From CADEFX01 sp050260355 (lineage in GTDB: Bacteria > Pseudomonadota > Alphaproteobacteria > Rhizobiales > Hyphomicrobiaceae): a stretch of 40,310 bases of DNA. Location of the stretch: contig JBLNBZ010000047.1 of the NCBI GenBank assembly GCA_050260355.1, forward strand, positions 1-40,310. The letters are read 5' to 3'. The notes under the pieces are model-generated. The model had not been told where the DNA came from. It was given only the letters and a program-made list of their open reading frames with translations, and searched no databases. The position numbers and the translations under genes were made by a program. Below are positions 8,524-17,207 of this stretch, one piece after another (positions within the stretch are counted from its first letter, which is position 1; each line of letters starts with the position of its first letter).

Positions 8524-9402
8524 ATGGAGATCAAGACAGTCGGCTTTATCGGCCTCGGCGTCATGGGCGAGGCGATGTGCCGGAACCTCGTCCGCAAGGG
8601 GAGCTGGCGCGTGGTCGGCTACGACACGCAGGCCGGGCCGTTGCAGCGATTGGCCGCTGATGGCGTGGCCCCAGCGACCTCGCTCGCCGATCTGGTGGCG
8701 CGCACGGACGTGATTTTGATGTGCCTGCCCGGCGGCAAGGAGGTGGAAGCCGTCGCAGCGGGCCGCGGCGGGCTGATCGAGCTCGTGCGCAAGGGGCAGA
8801 CGGTGGTCGACATGTCGACGGCGCCGCCCAAGCTCATGCGTGAGCTGGCACCGAGGTTCGAGGCCAAAGGCGTCGACTTTGCCGATGCGCCGGTGGCACG
8901 CACGCGACGCGCGGCGGTCGACGGCACGCTGTCGATCATGGTGGGAGGCAACGCGGAGGTATTCGCGCGGTTGCGGCCGATTTTGTCGACCATGGGCACC
9001 GAGGTCACGCACTGCGGCGGCGTCGGCGCAGGGCAGGTCGTGAAGCTGATGAACAACATGGTCGTGTTCGAGACGACGATGGCGATCGCCGAGGCGATCT
9101 CGATTGCGGAAGCGTCCGGCGTCGACGGCAAGCTGCTGTTCGAGACCATGGCCAAGGGCTCGGCCGACAGCTTCGTGCTGCGTAACCATGGCATGAAGCA
9201 TTTGGTGCCGCAGGATTACCCCGAGCAGGCATTCTCGGTGCGCTACGCGATGAAGGACCTGTCGTATGCGCGCGAGCTGGCGCAGCAGTCGGGCGTGCGC
9301 GCACGCGGCGCCGATCTCGTGGGGGAGCTGTTCGAGGAGGCGATCGCCCGCGGCGACGGCGAGCGCTATACGCCGGTGATCAGGAGGTTGATGAAGGGGT
9401 GA
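8524..9402 (+). CDS. beta-hydroxyacid dehydrogenase (3-hydroxyisobutyrate dehydrogenase-like), variant substrate motif
   Basis: A 292-residue member of the 6-phosphogluconate/3-hydroxyisobutyrate dehydrogenase superfamily. The N-terminal NAD(P) site GFIGLGVMGEAM (7-18) is canonical, the catalytic lysine is Lys174 in GAGQVVKLMNN, and the all-helical C-terminal domain follows. Where most members carry the substrate-gripping S-G-G after DAPV, this protein has DAPVARTRRAAVDGTL (121-136), so the carboxylate-binding loop is changed and 3-hydroxyisobutyrate may not be the substrate. AGGAGG lies 6 bases before the start. It is co-directional with, and 25 bases after, the D-2-hydroxyacid dehydrogenase, suggesting two oxidation or reduction steps of one hydroxyacid pathway. 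Confidence 0.88.
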   Translation: MEIKTVGFIGLGVMGEAMCRNLVRKGSWRVVGYDTQAGPLQRLAADGVAPATSLADLVARTDVILMCLPGGKEVEAVAAGRGGLIELVRKGQTVVDMSTAPPKLMRELAPRFEAKGVDFADAPVARTRRAAVDGTLSIMVGGNAEVFARLRPILSTMGTEVTHCGGVGAGQVVKLMNNMVVFETTMAIAEAISIAEASGVDGKLLFETMAKGSADSFVLRNHGMKHLVPQDYPEQAFSVRYAMKDLSYARELAQQSGVRARGADLVGELFEEAIARGDGERYTPVIRRLMKG

Positions 9403-9510
9403 GGTGGTGAGTGGTGAGTGGTTAAGAGCCGATAGTGAATAGCGGCCTGGTCAACTGACCCGGTTCGCTACTCGCCATTCGCCATCTCACGACCATCTCA
9501 CCATCTCACG
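9403..9510. repeat. large imperfect palindrome after hydroxyacid dehydrogenase operon
   Basis: The left arm is made of GTGAGTGGTGAGTGG units and the right arm of CCATCTCAC units. Reverse-complementing the right half gives GAGATGGTGAGATGG..., which aligns with the left half along most of its length. The apex is GGTCAACTGACC (9449-9460), near the exact centre. It begins directly at the stop codon of the gene at 8524-9402. It resembles dispersed palindromic intergenic elements of alphaproteobacteria, and could also shape the 3' end of the transcript. Confidence 0.55.
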
Positions 9511-9803
9511 TCAGCGACGAAACTTATCCTCGCGTGCGAGCGCTATGACATGCTCAGGGCGTCCCGGATCGGACGCCCGCTGCAGCGTGCGTCCGGCAAG
9601 ATCCGGGAGCCGCGAGCCGATCGTCTCGCTCGGCCGGGCGCCAGACCAGCGCAGCGTCGAGAGGGGGCCCGGAGTGCGGTCGCCTGGGCATTCGTAAGCC
9701 CATCACAAGCGCATTGGTCAGCGGGTTGACGAATGCCCGGGCCGATTTTCCTGCATCAAGCCTCGCGCGGAAGGTCCGCGGCGAGGCCCGCGTCGCGTGG
9801 CCA
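9511..9803. other. intergenic region between convergent genes
   Basis: Nothing protein-like is seen here. It holds a perfect 8-bp hairpin, GGGCGTCC-cggatc-GGACGCCC (9557-9578), without a T-run on either side, and the terminator-like structure at 9760-9787. Confidence 0.5.
9760..9787 (-). terminator. terminator-like hairpin after dehydratase gene
   Basis: On the minus strand GCCTCG-c-CGCGGA-cct-TCCGCG-CGAGGC forms 12 base pairs with one bulged base. It lies 17 bases after the dehydratase stop at 9804. Only a short TTG follows rather than a full T-run, so termination is likely but not certain. Confidence 0.5.
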
Positions 9804-11630
9804 TCAGTGATTGTCCCGCGGCAGTCCTTTGGTCTGGGCGACGCGCTGATACTTCACTGCGGGTTTCAGAACCATGCCGTTCGACAGCTCGTCGACCATG
9901 CCGCGTTGGATCTCCTGCCACGGCGTCTGCGAGTCGGGATACTTGTAGCCGCCCGACTTCTGCAGGGCTTCGCGCCGCTTGGCGAGCTCGGCGTCCGAGA
10001 TCAGGATGTCGGCGGTCCTCTTGCGGAGGTCGATGCGTACGCGGTCGCCGGTCCTGAGCAGCGCGAGGCCGCCGCCGCTGGCCGCTTCCGGCGAGGCGTT
10101 GAGGATCGACGGGCTGCCCGACGTTCCCGATTGGCGGCCATCGCCGATACAGGGCAGGGAGGTGATGCCCTTCTTCAGGAGGTAGCTCGGTGCGCGCATG
10201 TTGACGACCTCGGCTGCTCCTGGATAGCCGATCGGACCGGTGCCGCGCATGAACAGCAGGCAGTGCTCGTCGATCTCGAGCTTCGGGTCGTCGATGCGGT
10301 GGTGATAATCCTCCGGCCCGTCGAAGACGACGGCGCGGCCCTCGAAGGCGTCTGGGTCCTTCGGGTTGGAGAGATAGCGCTTGCGAAACTCCTCGCTGAT
10401 CACCGAGGTCTTCATGATGGCGCTGTCGAACAGGTTGCCCTTGAGGTTGAGGAAGCCGGCCTGCTTGCGCATGGGCCGGTCGTACTCCTTGATGACGGCA
10501 CGATCCCAGGCGAACTTGCCCTCGCAGTTCTCGTAGAGCGACTTGCCGTTGACGGTGATCGCCGCCTTGTTGATCTTGCCCTTGGCGATCAGCTCGGCGA
10601 CCACGGCTGGCACGCCGCCGGCGCGGTGGTACTCCTCTCCGAGGTACTCGCCCGCGGGCTGCAGGTTGACGAGCAGCGGGATGTCGTAGCCGAGCTTCTC
10701 CCAATCGTCGTTGTCGAGCTCCACGCCGACATGGCGCGCGATGGCGTTGAGATGGATCGGCGCATTGGTCGAGCCGCCGATAGCGGAGTTGACGACGATC
10801 GCATTCTCGAAGGCAGCGCGAGTCAGGATGTCGGACGGCTTGAGATCCTCCCACACCATCTCGACGATGCGCTTGCCCGTGAGATACGCCATCTGCTGGC
10901 GCTCGCGGTAGGGCGCGGGAATCGCGGCGCAGCCGGGCAGGCTCATGCCGAGCGCCTCGGCCAGCGAGTTCATGGTCGAGGCTGTGCCCATGGTGTTGCA
11001 GTGGCCGGCAGAGGGCGCCGAGGAGGCGACCAGCTCGAGGAAGCCTTTGTAGTCGATCTCGCCGCGCGCCATCATCTCGCGCGCCGTCCACACGATGGTG
11101 CCCGAGCCGGTGCGCTCGCCCTTGAACCAGCCGTTGAGCATCGGCCCGCCGGAAAGCACGATGGCCGGGATGTCGACGGTGGCGGCGGCCATGATCTGCG
11201 ACGGCGTGGTCTTGTCGCAGCCCGTGGTGAGCACGACGCCGTCGAGGTGATAGCCGTAGAGGACCTCGACCAGCGACAGGTAGGCGAGGTTGCGGTCAAG
11301 GGATGCCGTCGGCCGCTTGCAGGTCTCCTGGATCGGGTGGGTTGGGAACTCGAAAGCGATGCCGCCGGCCTCGCGAATGCCCTCGCGCACGCGCTTGGCC
11401 AAATCGAGATGGTGCCGGTTGCAGGGCGACAGATCCGATCCGGACTGGGCGATGCCGATGATCGGCTTGCCGGACTGCAGCTCCTCCAAGGTCAGGCCGT
11501 AGTTCATGGTGCGCTCGAGATAGAGCGCGGTCATGTCGGCGTTGGAAGGGTTGTCGAACCACGCCCGCGAGCGAAGCTGCTCGGGCTTCTTGCGCTGCCG
11601 CTTGCCGTTGGTGGGCTTGGGATTTTTCAT
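9804..11630 (-). CDS. IlvD/Edd-family dehydratase, sugar-acid type (L-arabinonate/D-xylonate dehydratase-like)
   Basis: A 608-residue Fe-S dehydratase. The three cluster-ligand cysteines are visible: Cys70 in SDLSPCNRHH, Cys138 in TTGCDKTTPS and Cys211 in AGHCNTMG. The C-terminal GDGRQSGTSGSPS carries the catalytic serine region. The pattern (NRHHLDLA, GCDKTTPSQIMAA) and length near 600 fit the [2Fe-2S] pentonate/hexonate dehydratase branch better than biosynthetic dihydroxy-acid dehydratase. The enzyme removes water from a sugar acid to give a 2-keto-3-deoxy acid. The start at 11630 has GGAGGAG upstream. Pyruvate kinase lies upstream on the same strand with a gap of about 100 bases, consistent with a carbon catabolism setting. 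The exact sugar acid is unknown. Confidence 0.9.
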   Translation of the reverse strand: MKNPKPTNGKRQRKKPEQLRSRAWFDNPSNADMTALYLERTMNYGLTLEELQSGKPIIGIAQSGSDLSPCNRHHLDLAKRVREGIREAGGIAFEFPTHPIQETCKRPTASLDRNLAYLSLVEVLYGYHLDGVVLTTGCDKTTPSQIMAAATVDIPAIVLSGGPMLNGWFKGERTGSGTIVWTAREMMARGEIDYKGFLELVASSAPSAGHCNTMGTASTMNSLAEALGMSLPGCAAIPAPYRERQQMAYLTGKRIVEMVWEDLKPSDILTRAAFENAIVVNSAIGGSTNAPIHLNAIARHVGVELDNDDWEKLGYDIPLLVNLQPAGEYLGEEYHRAGGVPAVVAELIAKGKINKAAITVNGKSLYENCEGKFAWDRAVIKEYDRPMRKQAGFLNLKGNLFDSAIMKTSVISEEFRKRYLSNPKDPDAFEGRAVVFDGPEDYHHRIDDPKLEIDEHCLLFMRGTGPIGYPGAAEVVNMRAPSYLLKKGITSLPCIGDGRQSGTSGSPSILNASPEAASGGGLALLRTGDRVRIDLRKRTADILISDAELAKRREALQKSGGYKYPDSQTPWQEIQRGMVDELSNGMVLKPAVKYQRVAQTKGLPRDNH

Positions 11631-11732
11631 GGGCGCTCCTCCGCCGCCGGACGACAGGATGGCGCCGGCGCTGAAACCGATGTCGCGTGAGATTATGGGC
11701 AGGGACAGCCCGGCGCAATCCGGCGGGGCAGG

Positions 11733-13145
11733 CTAAACCCGCATGACCCGGATGTTGTTGGTCGAGCCCCTGCGGCCGAAGGGGATGCCGGCCACCACCA
11801 CGATCCGGTTCTCGGGCTCGGCAAAGCCGTCGCCCAGGGCATGCCGGCGGGCGCTGTCGATCATCTCGTCGTAGCTCGAGATCTCCGTCGAGCTGATGCT
11901 GTGCGTGCCCCAAAGCAAAGCCAGACGACGGGCGATGCCGGGCTCCGGCGAGATGCTGATGATGGGGACCTTGGGCCGCTTGCGCGCCGCCCTGAGCGCG
12001 GTCGTGCCGCTCGCCGTGAACGCCACGATGGCGGCTGCCCCGATGGCGTCCGCCACGTCGGCCGCTGCCGCCGCGATGGCGTGCGGCGTGGTGTGCTCGG
12101 GGCTCGGCTGCAGCGCCTCGATGATGGAACGGTAGAGCTTATGCCCCTCCGTATGGGTGATGATACGATCCATCATGGCGACGGCCTCGACGGGCCAGTC
12201 GCCGGAAGCGGACTCGGCCGACAGCATCACGGCGTCCGCGCTGTCATAGATGGCGGTTGCAACGTCCGAGGCTTCGGCGCGGGTCGGCGAGGGTGATTTG
12301 ATCATGGACTCGAGCATTTGCGTCGCGATCACGACCGGCTTGCCGGCCATGCGGCAGGCGCGCACCAGCTCCTTCTGCTTGCCAGGCACATCCTCCGGCG
12401 GGATCTCGACCCCGAGATCCCCCCGCGCGACCATCACCGCATCGACCAGCGCGATGATATCGTCGATGCGCCCGAGCGCAGCCGGCTTCTCGATCTTGGC
12501 CATGATGCCGGCGCGGCCGTCGATGAGGCCTTGCGCCTCGATGACATCCGCGGGCCGCTGCACGAAGGACAGGGCGACCCAGTCCACTCCCAGATCCAGG
12601 CCGAAAGCCAGGTCGGCGCGGTCCTTCTCGGTCAGAGGCGAGATTGAGAGCTCGGTGTGCGGCAGGTTCACGCCTTTGCGGTCGCTCAAGGTGCCGCCCA
12701 CCAGCACACGGGCCTCGATCTCGTCGGTGCCGCAGCGCTCGGCCTCGAGCTGCAGCTTGCCGTCGTCGACCATGATGCGGTGCCCCGGCATGATGTTCTG
12801 GAACACCTCGGGATGCGGCAGCGACACGCGTGAGGCGTCGCCCGGGGTGTTGCCGAGCACGAGCCTGATCGTTGCGCCAGCCTTGAGCGTGACGGGGCCT
12901 GACTGCAGCGTCCCAATGCGAATCTTGGGCCCCTGCAGATCCTGCAGGATCCCGATCGGCCGGCCCATTTCGGCCTCGAGCGCGCGGATGGCCTCGAAGC
13001 GGCGCTTGTGATCCTCGCGCGTGCCATGACTGAAATTCAGGCGGAAAACGTCGGCGCCGGCCGTGAACAATTGACGGATGACTGCCGGATCCGAGCTCGA
13101 TGGACCCAATGTCGCAATGATTTTCGCCTTGCGCTGACGCCGCAT
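11733..13145 (-). CDS. pyk: pyruvate kinase
   Basis: A 470-residue protein, typical for bacterial pyruvate kinase, which makes pyruvate and ATP from phosphoenolpyruvate and ADP in the cytoplasm. Signatures seen are AKIIATLGPSS at the N-terminus, FRLNFSHG (34-41), LQDLQGPKIRIG, DDGKLQLE, the metal- and substrate-binding MVARGDLGVEIP and the TQMLESM segment, followed by the allosteric C-terminal domain. A GGAG Shine-Dalgarno lies 5 bases before the ATG. The next gene on the same strand is the sugar-acid dehydratase; no terminator is apparent between them, so read-through is possible. Confident call. Confidence 0.96.
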   Translation of the reverse strand: MRRQRKAKIIATLGPSSSDPAVIRQLFTAGADVFRLNFSHGTREDHKRRFEAIRALEAEMGRPIGILQDLQGPKIRIGTLQSGPVTLKAGATIRLVLGNTPGDASRVSLPHPEVFQNIMPGHRIMVDDGKLQLEAERCGTDEIEARVLVGGTLSDRKGVNLPHTELSISPLTEKDRADLAFGLDLGVDWVALSFVQRPADVIEAQGLIDGRAGIMAKIEKPAALGRIDDIIALVDAVMVARGDLGVEIPPEDVPGKQKELVRACRMAGKPVVIATQMLESMIKSPSPTRAEASDVATAIYDSADAVMLSAESASGDWPVEAVAMMDRIITHTEGHKLYRSIIEALQPSPEHTTPHAIAAAAADVADAIGAAAIVAFTASGTTALRAARKRPKVPIISISPEPGIARRLALLWGTHSISSTEISSYDEMIDSARRHALGDGFAEPENRIVVVAGIPFGRRGSTNNIRVMRV

Positions 13146-13367
13146 GTTCGCTCCGATGTGTGCCGCTCGGCCACTGTTCTCTCAACAATTAAACTGCGAA
13201 GCAGCCCGCGAACAGCACCCGCGATACAAATTCGTTCCGCCCGCGGCAAGGAGCCTGTGCAGCCTTGCGATTTCCACCGCCACGTCCGGAATGTGAAGCG
13301 CGCGTGCGTCCCCCGAGGTGTGCAAACTTCGCGGGTTCCCCTCCGAAGTCAGTTGCCGGCCGCCATG

Positions 13368-15146
13368 CTAGGCCGCGCGCGGCTGCGGCGAGGACAGGCG
13401 CCTCATCTCGGACTCTATCAGATGCCGGTAGGTGCCATCGCTGCGCAGCAGGATCTCCGGCGCGCCGTCCTGGACGATGCAACCTTTCTGCAGCACCAGG
13501 ATGCGGTCGAAGCTGCGCACCGTGGACAGGCGATGCGCGATGGCGATCACGGTCCGTCCCCGCATCAGGCGGCAGAGCGCCTCGCGAATCAGCTCCTCGG
13601 AATCGCCGTCGAGAGCGGAGGTCGCTTCGTCCAGCAGGAGCAGCGGCGCGTCCTTCAGGAAGGCGCGCGCGATGGCAATGCGCTGGCGCTGTCCGCCGGA
13701 CAGCCTATAGCCGCGGTCGCCGACCACGGTATGCAGGCCCTCGGGCAGCTCCTGAATGACATCGGCGCAGTGCGCGGCCACCGCGGCCTCCCAGACTTCA
13801 TCATCGGTCGCCTCGGGGCGCCCGTAGCGGATGTTCTCCATCAGCGTCCGGTGAAAAAGGGAGATGTCCTGCGGCACCACCGCGATGGCCTCGCGCAGGC
13901 TCTGCTGCGTCACCTGCGTGATATCCTGCCCGGCGATCAGGATGCGCCCCTTCTGGATGTCATAAAAGCGCTGCAACAAGGCAAACACGGTCGACTTGCC
14001 GCCTCCCGACGCGCCGACGAGGCCGACGCGCTCGCCCATGCGGATGCTGAAGCTCAGGTCCTTGAAGATCGTCGGACAATCGGGATAGGCGAAGGTGACG
14101 TTCTCGAACGTCACGCTGGCACCGCGTCGCAGAAGCGGCATCGCTGCCGGATGGTCGCGCATCTGGTGGGGGACGAGGAGAGTCGAGAGAGCCTCGGTAA
14201 ACCGTGCCATGTGCTGGGTGACGTCCACCAGCGACACGGCCAGATCGCGCGTGGCATGCAGGACAGACAGGCCCAGGGTGCAGACGAGAATGACGTCTCC
14301 TGTGGTCGCAGCACCCCGCTGCCACAAAGAAACGGCCCAGGCCAGCAGGCCCAGGGTCAGGACCACGGTCACGAGCGCGTGCGCAATGCGCAGGCGCTCC
14401 AGGTAGAACAGGCTGCGCCGCCGGGCGTCGAGCTCCATCTCGACGGTGGCATCGAAGCGGCGATGCTCCCGCAGCAGAGCGCCGAAGGCTTTCACGACGC
14501 TCATATTGCCGACGACGTCGGTCATCTCGCCGTCGACGGCGGCGGCGCGGCTGGCGAACTCGTGGTGCAGCGGCTTTCCCGCCGCCGCCCGGCGGAACAT
14601 GATGACGACGACGAATCCGGCAACGATGACCAGTGCCGCCGCCATCGGCAGGCTGACGGTCGCAACGAAACCGATGGCGCAGACCGTGGCCAGACACGGC
14701 GGCAGCACGTTCCAGACCAGCATGTTCTCGACGGTGAACAGCGCGTTCGACGTGGCCGTGATCCGGCTCGTCAGCGTCCCTGGAGAGCGGGTGGCGAAGT
14801 AGCTCGGGGCATGCCCGGTGAGGTGGCGGAAGAGGTCGCGCCGCACGTCGCCTGTGAGGCCGACGAACGTGGAGTTGCCCACCCAGCTCGCGACCCGCCA
14901 GGACAGGTTGTCGACGGTAATCAGGGTGGCGACGACGCCAAAGGCGAACCAGGCCCCGGCTGCGTTGATGGGGTCGTTGGCGAGCACATCGACCAGCAGC
15001 TTTACCCCGTACTGCGTCGCCACCGAGCAGCCGACCGCAAGAGCAACAGCGGTGACGATGATAGCATGTGGCACCGCCCTCAGCCGGACATAGCGGGAAA
15101 AGAAGGCAATGGGCCGCGTCGCGTAGGCGGAAAGGTCATCAGTCAT
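13368..15146 (-). CDS. ABC exporter, fused permease and ATPase
   Basis: A 592-residue half-transporter of the MsbA/MDR type. The N-terminal ABC membrane domain has about six transmembrane helices (roughly 26-310). The ATPase domain has Walker A GASGGGKST (378-386), Q-loop VVPQD, signature LSGGQ (482-486), Walker B LLLLDE (502-507) and H-loop His538. It would act as a homodimer exporting lipid, drug or peptide from the inner leaflet. Start 15146 is set by GGGAG upstream; the frame extends further without similarity. The MFS gene upstream on the same strand is 105 bases away. The two could share a transcript and an efflux role, but the substrate is unknown. Confidence 0.93.
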   Translation of the reverse strand: MTDDLSAYATRPIAFFSRYVRLRAVPHAIIVTAVALAVGCSVATQYGVKLLVDVLANDPINAAGAWFAFGVVATLITVDNLSWRVASWVGNSTFVGLTGDVRRDLFRHLTGHAPSYFATRSPGTLTSRITATSNALFTVENMLVWNVLPPCLATVCAIGFVATVSLPMAAALVIVAGFVVVIMFRRAAAGKPLHHEFASRAAAVDGEMTDVVGNMSVVKAFGALLREHRRFDATVEMELDARRRSLFYLERLRIAHALVTVVLTLGLLAWAVSLWQRGAATTGDVILVCTLGLSVLHATRDLAVSLVDVTQHMARFTEALSTLLVPHQMRDHPAAMPLLRRGASVTFENVTFAYPDCPTIFKDLSFSIRMGERVGLVGASGGGKSTVFALLQRFYDIQKGRILIAGQDITQVTQQSLREAIAVVPQDISLFHRTLMENIRYGRPEATDDEVWEAAVAAHCADVIQELPEGLHTVVGDRGYRLSGGQRQRIAIARAFLKDAPLLLLDEATSALDGDSEELIREALCRLMRGRTVIAIAHRLSTVRSFDRILVLQKGCIVQDGAPEILLRSDGTYRHLIESEMRRLSSPQPRAA

Positions 15147-15251
15147 CGGGCACGCTCCCAAACAGCGTGCCGTCGAACGGCACGCCGTTCCTCCAGGCCC
15201 GGCGTCAGAGCCAAACTGCCGGAGCGGCCTGCCGGTTGCAGGCCGCGACAT

Positions 15252-16541
15252 TTAAGACCAGGGCGGCCGGGCACTTGCGGAAGGCGGCTCATCCGGATGC
15301 GGCTTGGTTTCAGGCATGAAGATCGCGAGGAGCGCCAGGGCCCCCGCGGCGATCAGGGACAGACCCAGGAACGTCACGGAGCCGCCAAGTCTGTCGGCGA
15401 GGTAGCCGGAAAGAACGGTGCTCAGTGTCGCACCAATCCCGGTCGCGCTGCCGACGATGCCCTGCGCCAGGTTGAAGCGGCCCGTTCCGTGCGCGAGGTC
15501 CGCCACGGTGAGTGGCACCAGGACGCCGAATACCGCCCCCGTTATGCCATCGAGCACCTGCAGGAGGACGAGGACGTGAGGGTCGCCTGTCCAGGCCATC
15601 AGCAATCCGCGGACCGGCAACGCGCCGAACCCGATCAGCAGCAGCGGATAGCGGCCCCAACTCTGGGCCAGCCGCCCGACAGTGGGGGAAAACAGCGCTA
15701 CGATCACCTGCGGGATGATGATGCAAGCCGCCACCAGCGCCGTCGCCCAGCGGCTGGACCGCATGGTGAGCGTGCTTGCCACCAGGGGCAGCATCGCGGT
15801 GTTGGCGAGGTGGAACAGAAGCAGGCAGCCGGTGAAGACCAGCAGTCCCTTTTGGCTGAGGAGGCGGCGGAGTCCGGACTCCGGCGGGCCGTCGTCCGTC
15901 GTGCCGCATTCCGCGGCGGTCGGGTCGATCTCCTTCTCGCGGATGCTGTAGAGGGCCAGCAGAGTCGGCGGGGCCAGCAGTGCCGTAACGAAGAACACGG
16001 CTTGGGGAGAGATGAAATAGCCGCAGGCACCCATGGCTCCTGCCGCCAGACCGTTGCCTATGGAGGCGAAACGTGCGTTGCGGCCGAGCCGCTCGCCGGC
16101 GGCTGCGTGGCCGACGAGGCCCAGCGTGATCGCTGCGATGGCCGGACCCAGCACGCAGCTTGCCGCCACATGCAGGACCTTCGCCGCGACGATGATCAGG
16201 AACACCGGCCACAGGGCGATGACCAGGGCCGCCAGTCCAATGCCGGCGACGGCCGCTGCCGCCAATCCCCGCTTGGAGCGAACACGGTCGACCACCCATC
16301 CGCCGGGCAACTGGCCGATGAGGCTCGCCAGGCTCCCGACGGACAGGACGAGTCCGATGTCGGTCTGCGTCCATTTCTGGGTCGTCAGATAGACGGAAAG
16401 AAAGGGACCGAACCCGGTTTGAAGGTCCGCGACGAAGAATGTGAACCAGTCGAGGCCACGGCGGCTGGCCAGCGATACCGGTGCTGTGGCGGACCGAAGC
16501 CCCGCTTCCGAGCGGCGACGAAGCACGTCTTGCGTCTCCAC
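15252..16541 (-). CDS. MFS transporter
   Basis: A 429-residue major facilitator superfamily protein with two six-helix halves. The characteristic loop 2-3 motif appears as GGWVVDRVRSKRG (around 80-92), and a second-half equivalent as SPTVGRLAQSWGRYP. It is a polytopic inner-membrane secondary carrier, most like drug or metabolite efflux members. The annotated start is a GTG with only CGGA just ahead. A second GTG fifteen bases downstream (16526) has a better-placed GGAG and may be the true start. It lies 38 bases after the PRC-barrel gene on the same strand and 105 bases before the ABC exporter, giving a probable membrane-function operon. Confidence 0.88.
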   Translation of the reverse strand: METQDVLRRRSEAGLRSATAPVSLASRRGLDWFTFFVADLQTGFGPFLSVYLTTQKWTQTDIGLVLSVGSLASLIGQLPGGWVVDRVRSKRGLAAAAVAGIGLAALVIALWPVFLIIVAAKVLHVAASCVLGPAIAAITLGLVGHAAAGERLGRNARFASIGNGLAAGAMGACGYFISPQAVFFVTALLAPPTLLALYSIREKEIDPTAAECGTTDDGPPESGLRRLLSQKGLLVFTGCLLLFHLANTAMLPLVASTLTMRSSRWATALVAACIIIPQVIVALFSPTVGRLAQSWGRYPLLLIGFGALPVRGLLMAWTGDPHVLVLLQVLDGITGAVFGVLVPLTVADLAHGTGRFNLAQGIVGSATGIGATLSTVLSGYLADRLGGSVTFLGLSLIAAGALALLAIFMPETKPHPDEPPSASARPPWS

Positions 16542-16579
16542 TCCGAGGATTGTCGCTGGTCAGCCGAGGGGCGCCGCGG

Positions 16580-17080
16580 TTACGGCGTATCGGCGGACGG
16601 TTCGGTTCGCAGCGCCTTGAGCACTACGACGGGCTCGCCGGGCTTGTTTTCGGGTGCAAGCCGCAGCTGGTCCCGCGTGATTTCAGCTGTCGCAATCGGC
16701 GCCTTGCCGGTGCTCTGGAAGCGCAAGGCCGCCCACTCCACGGCCACCTTGCGGGTCCCCAGCCCCATGAAGCCGCCGAACTCGATCACCGCGGCCTGGA
16801 TCTTTCCATCTCGGTCCGCCAGGACGTCGATCACCCTGCCGATGTTGCGGTCGGTCGGCGTGTGCACCTCGATGCCGAGCACCGTATGCAGCCCGGACTG
16901 CACTTCCAGGCCGGGGGCAAGAGCAGGTTCCTCCGCTGGCGATTGGCGATCCTGAACGATGAGTTGTTTGCTTTGGGACTCGATGCTCGCACCGGCCCTG
17001 CCATCGGTCGGACCGGCCGCAGCCCCCGCGTGGGCTGCCAACAGCGCGGCGAGCCCGCACGCCAATAGGAAAGCTCGCAT
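16580..17080 (-). CDS. secreted PRC-barrel domain protein
   Basis: A 166-residue protein with a clear signal peptide (MRAFLLACGLAALLAAHAGAAA, cleavage near 21), a polar linker, then one PRC-barrel domain from about residue 62: GIEVHTPTDRNIGRVIDVLADRDGKIQAAVIEFGGFMGLGTRKVAVEW. PRC barrels are small beta barrels used in ribosome maturation, photosynthetic reaction centres and many periplasmic proteins of rhizobia; their secreted forms have no known enzymatic activity. A strong AAGGAGGG site precedes the ATG. Neighbours on the same strand are the hemolysin-III-like protein upstream and the MFS transporter downstream. Confidence 0.88.
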   Translation of the reverse strand: MRAFLLACGLAALLAAHAGAAAGPTDGRAGASIESQSKQLIVQDRQSPAEEPALAPGLEVQSGLHTVLGIEVHTPTDRNIGRVIDVLADRDGKIQAAVIEFGGFMGLGTRKVAVEWAALRFQSTGKAPIATAEITRDQLRLAPENKPGEPVVVLKALRTEPSADTP

Positions 17081-17207
17081 GGTGATATCCCTCCTTGCCT
17101 GCGCGCTCGAGAAGGAAATCCTCGATCAGCGTTCTTGTTCCACGGGCGACGTGCGTCCCTTTGGATTGCCGGTTCGGTCCCCGCAAGGCAGGGCCGCTGC
17201 GCTCCGC

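Noticed and set aside
9557..9578. Perfect GGGCGTCC hairpin as a terminator
   Set aside because: The stem is perfect but neither strand has a following T-run, and it is over 150 bases from the nearest stop codon; it is noted only within the intergenic entry.
9714..11690. A plus-strand frame open for about 658 codons over the dehydratase
   Set aside because: It mirrors the minus-strand IlvD/Edd gene and has low-complexity Val/Ala/Arg/Asp composition without any motif.
13008..16955. A plus-strand frame open for about 1315 codons, antisense to pyk, the ABC exporter, MFS and PRC-barrel genes
   Set aside because: The minus strand here encodes well-recognised proteins. The antisense frame is Arg/Gln/His-rich with no domain and is the expected by-product of GC-rich codon use.
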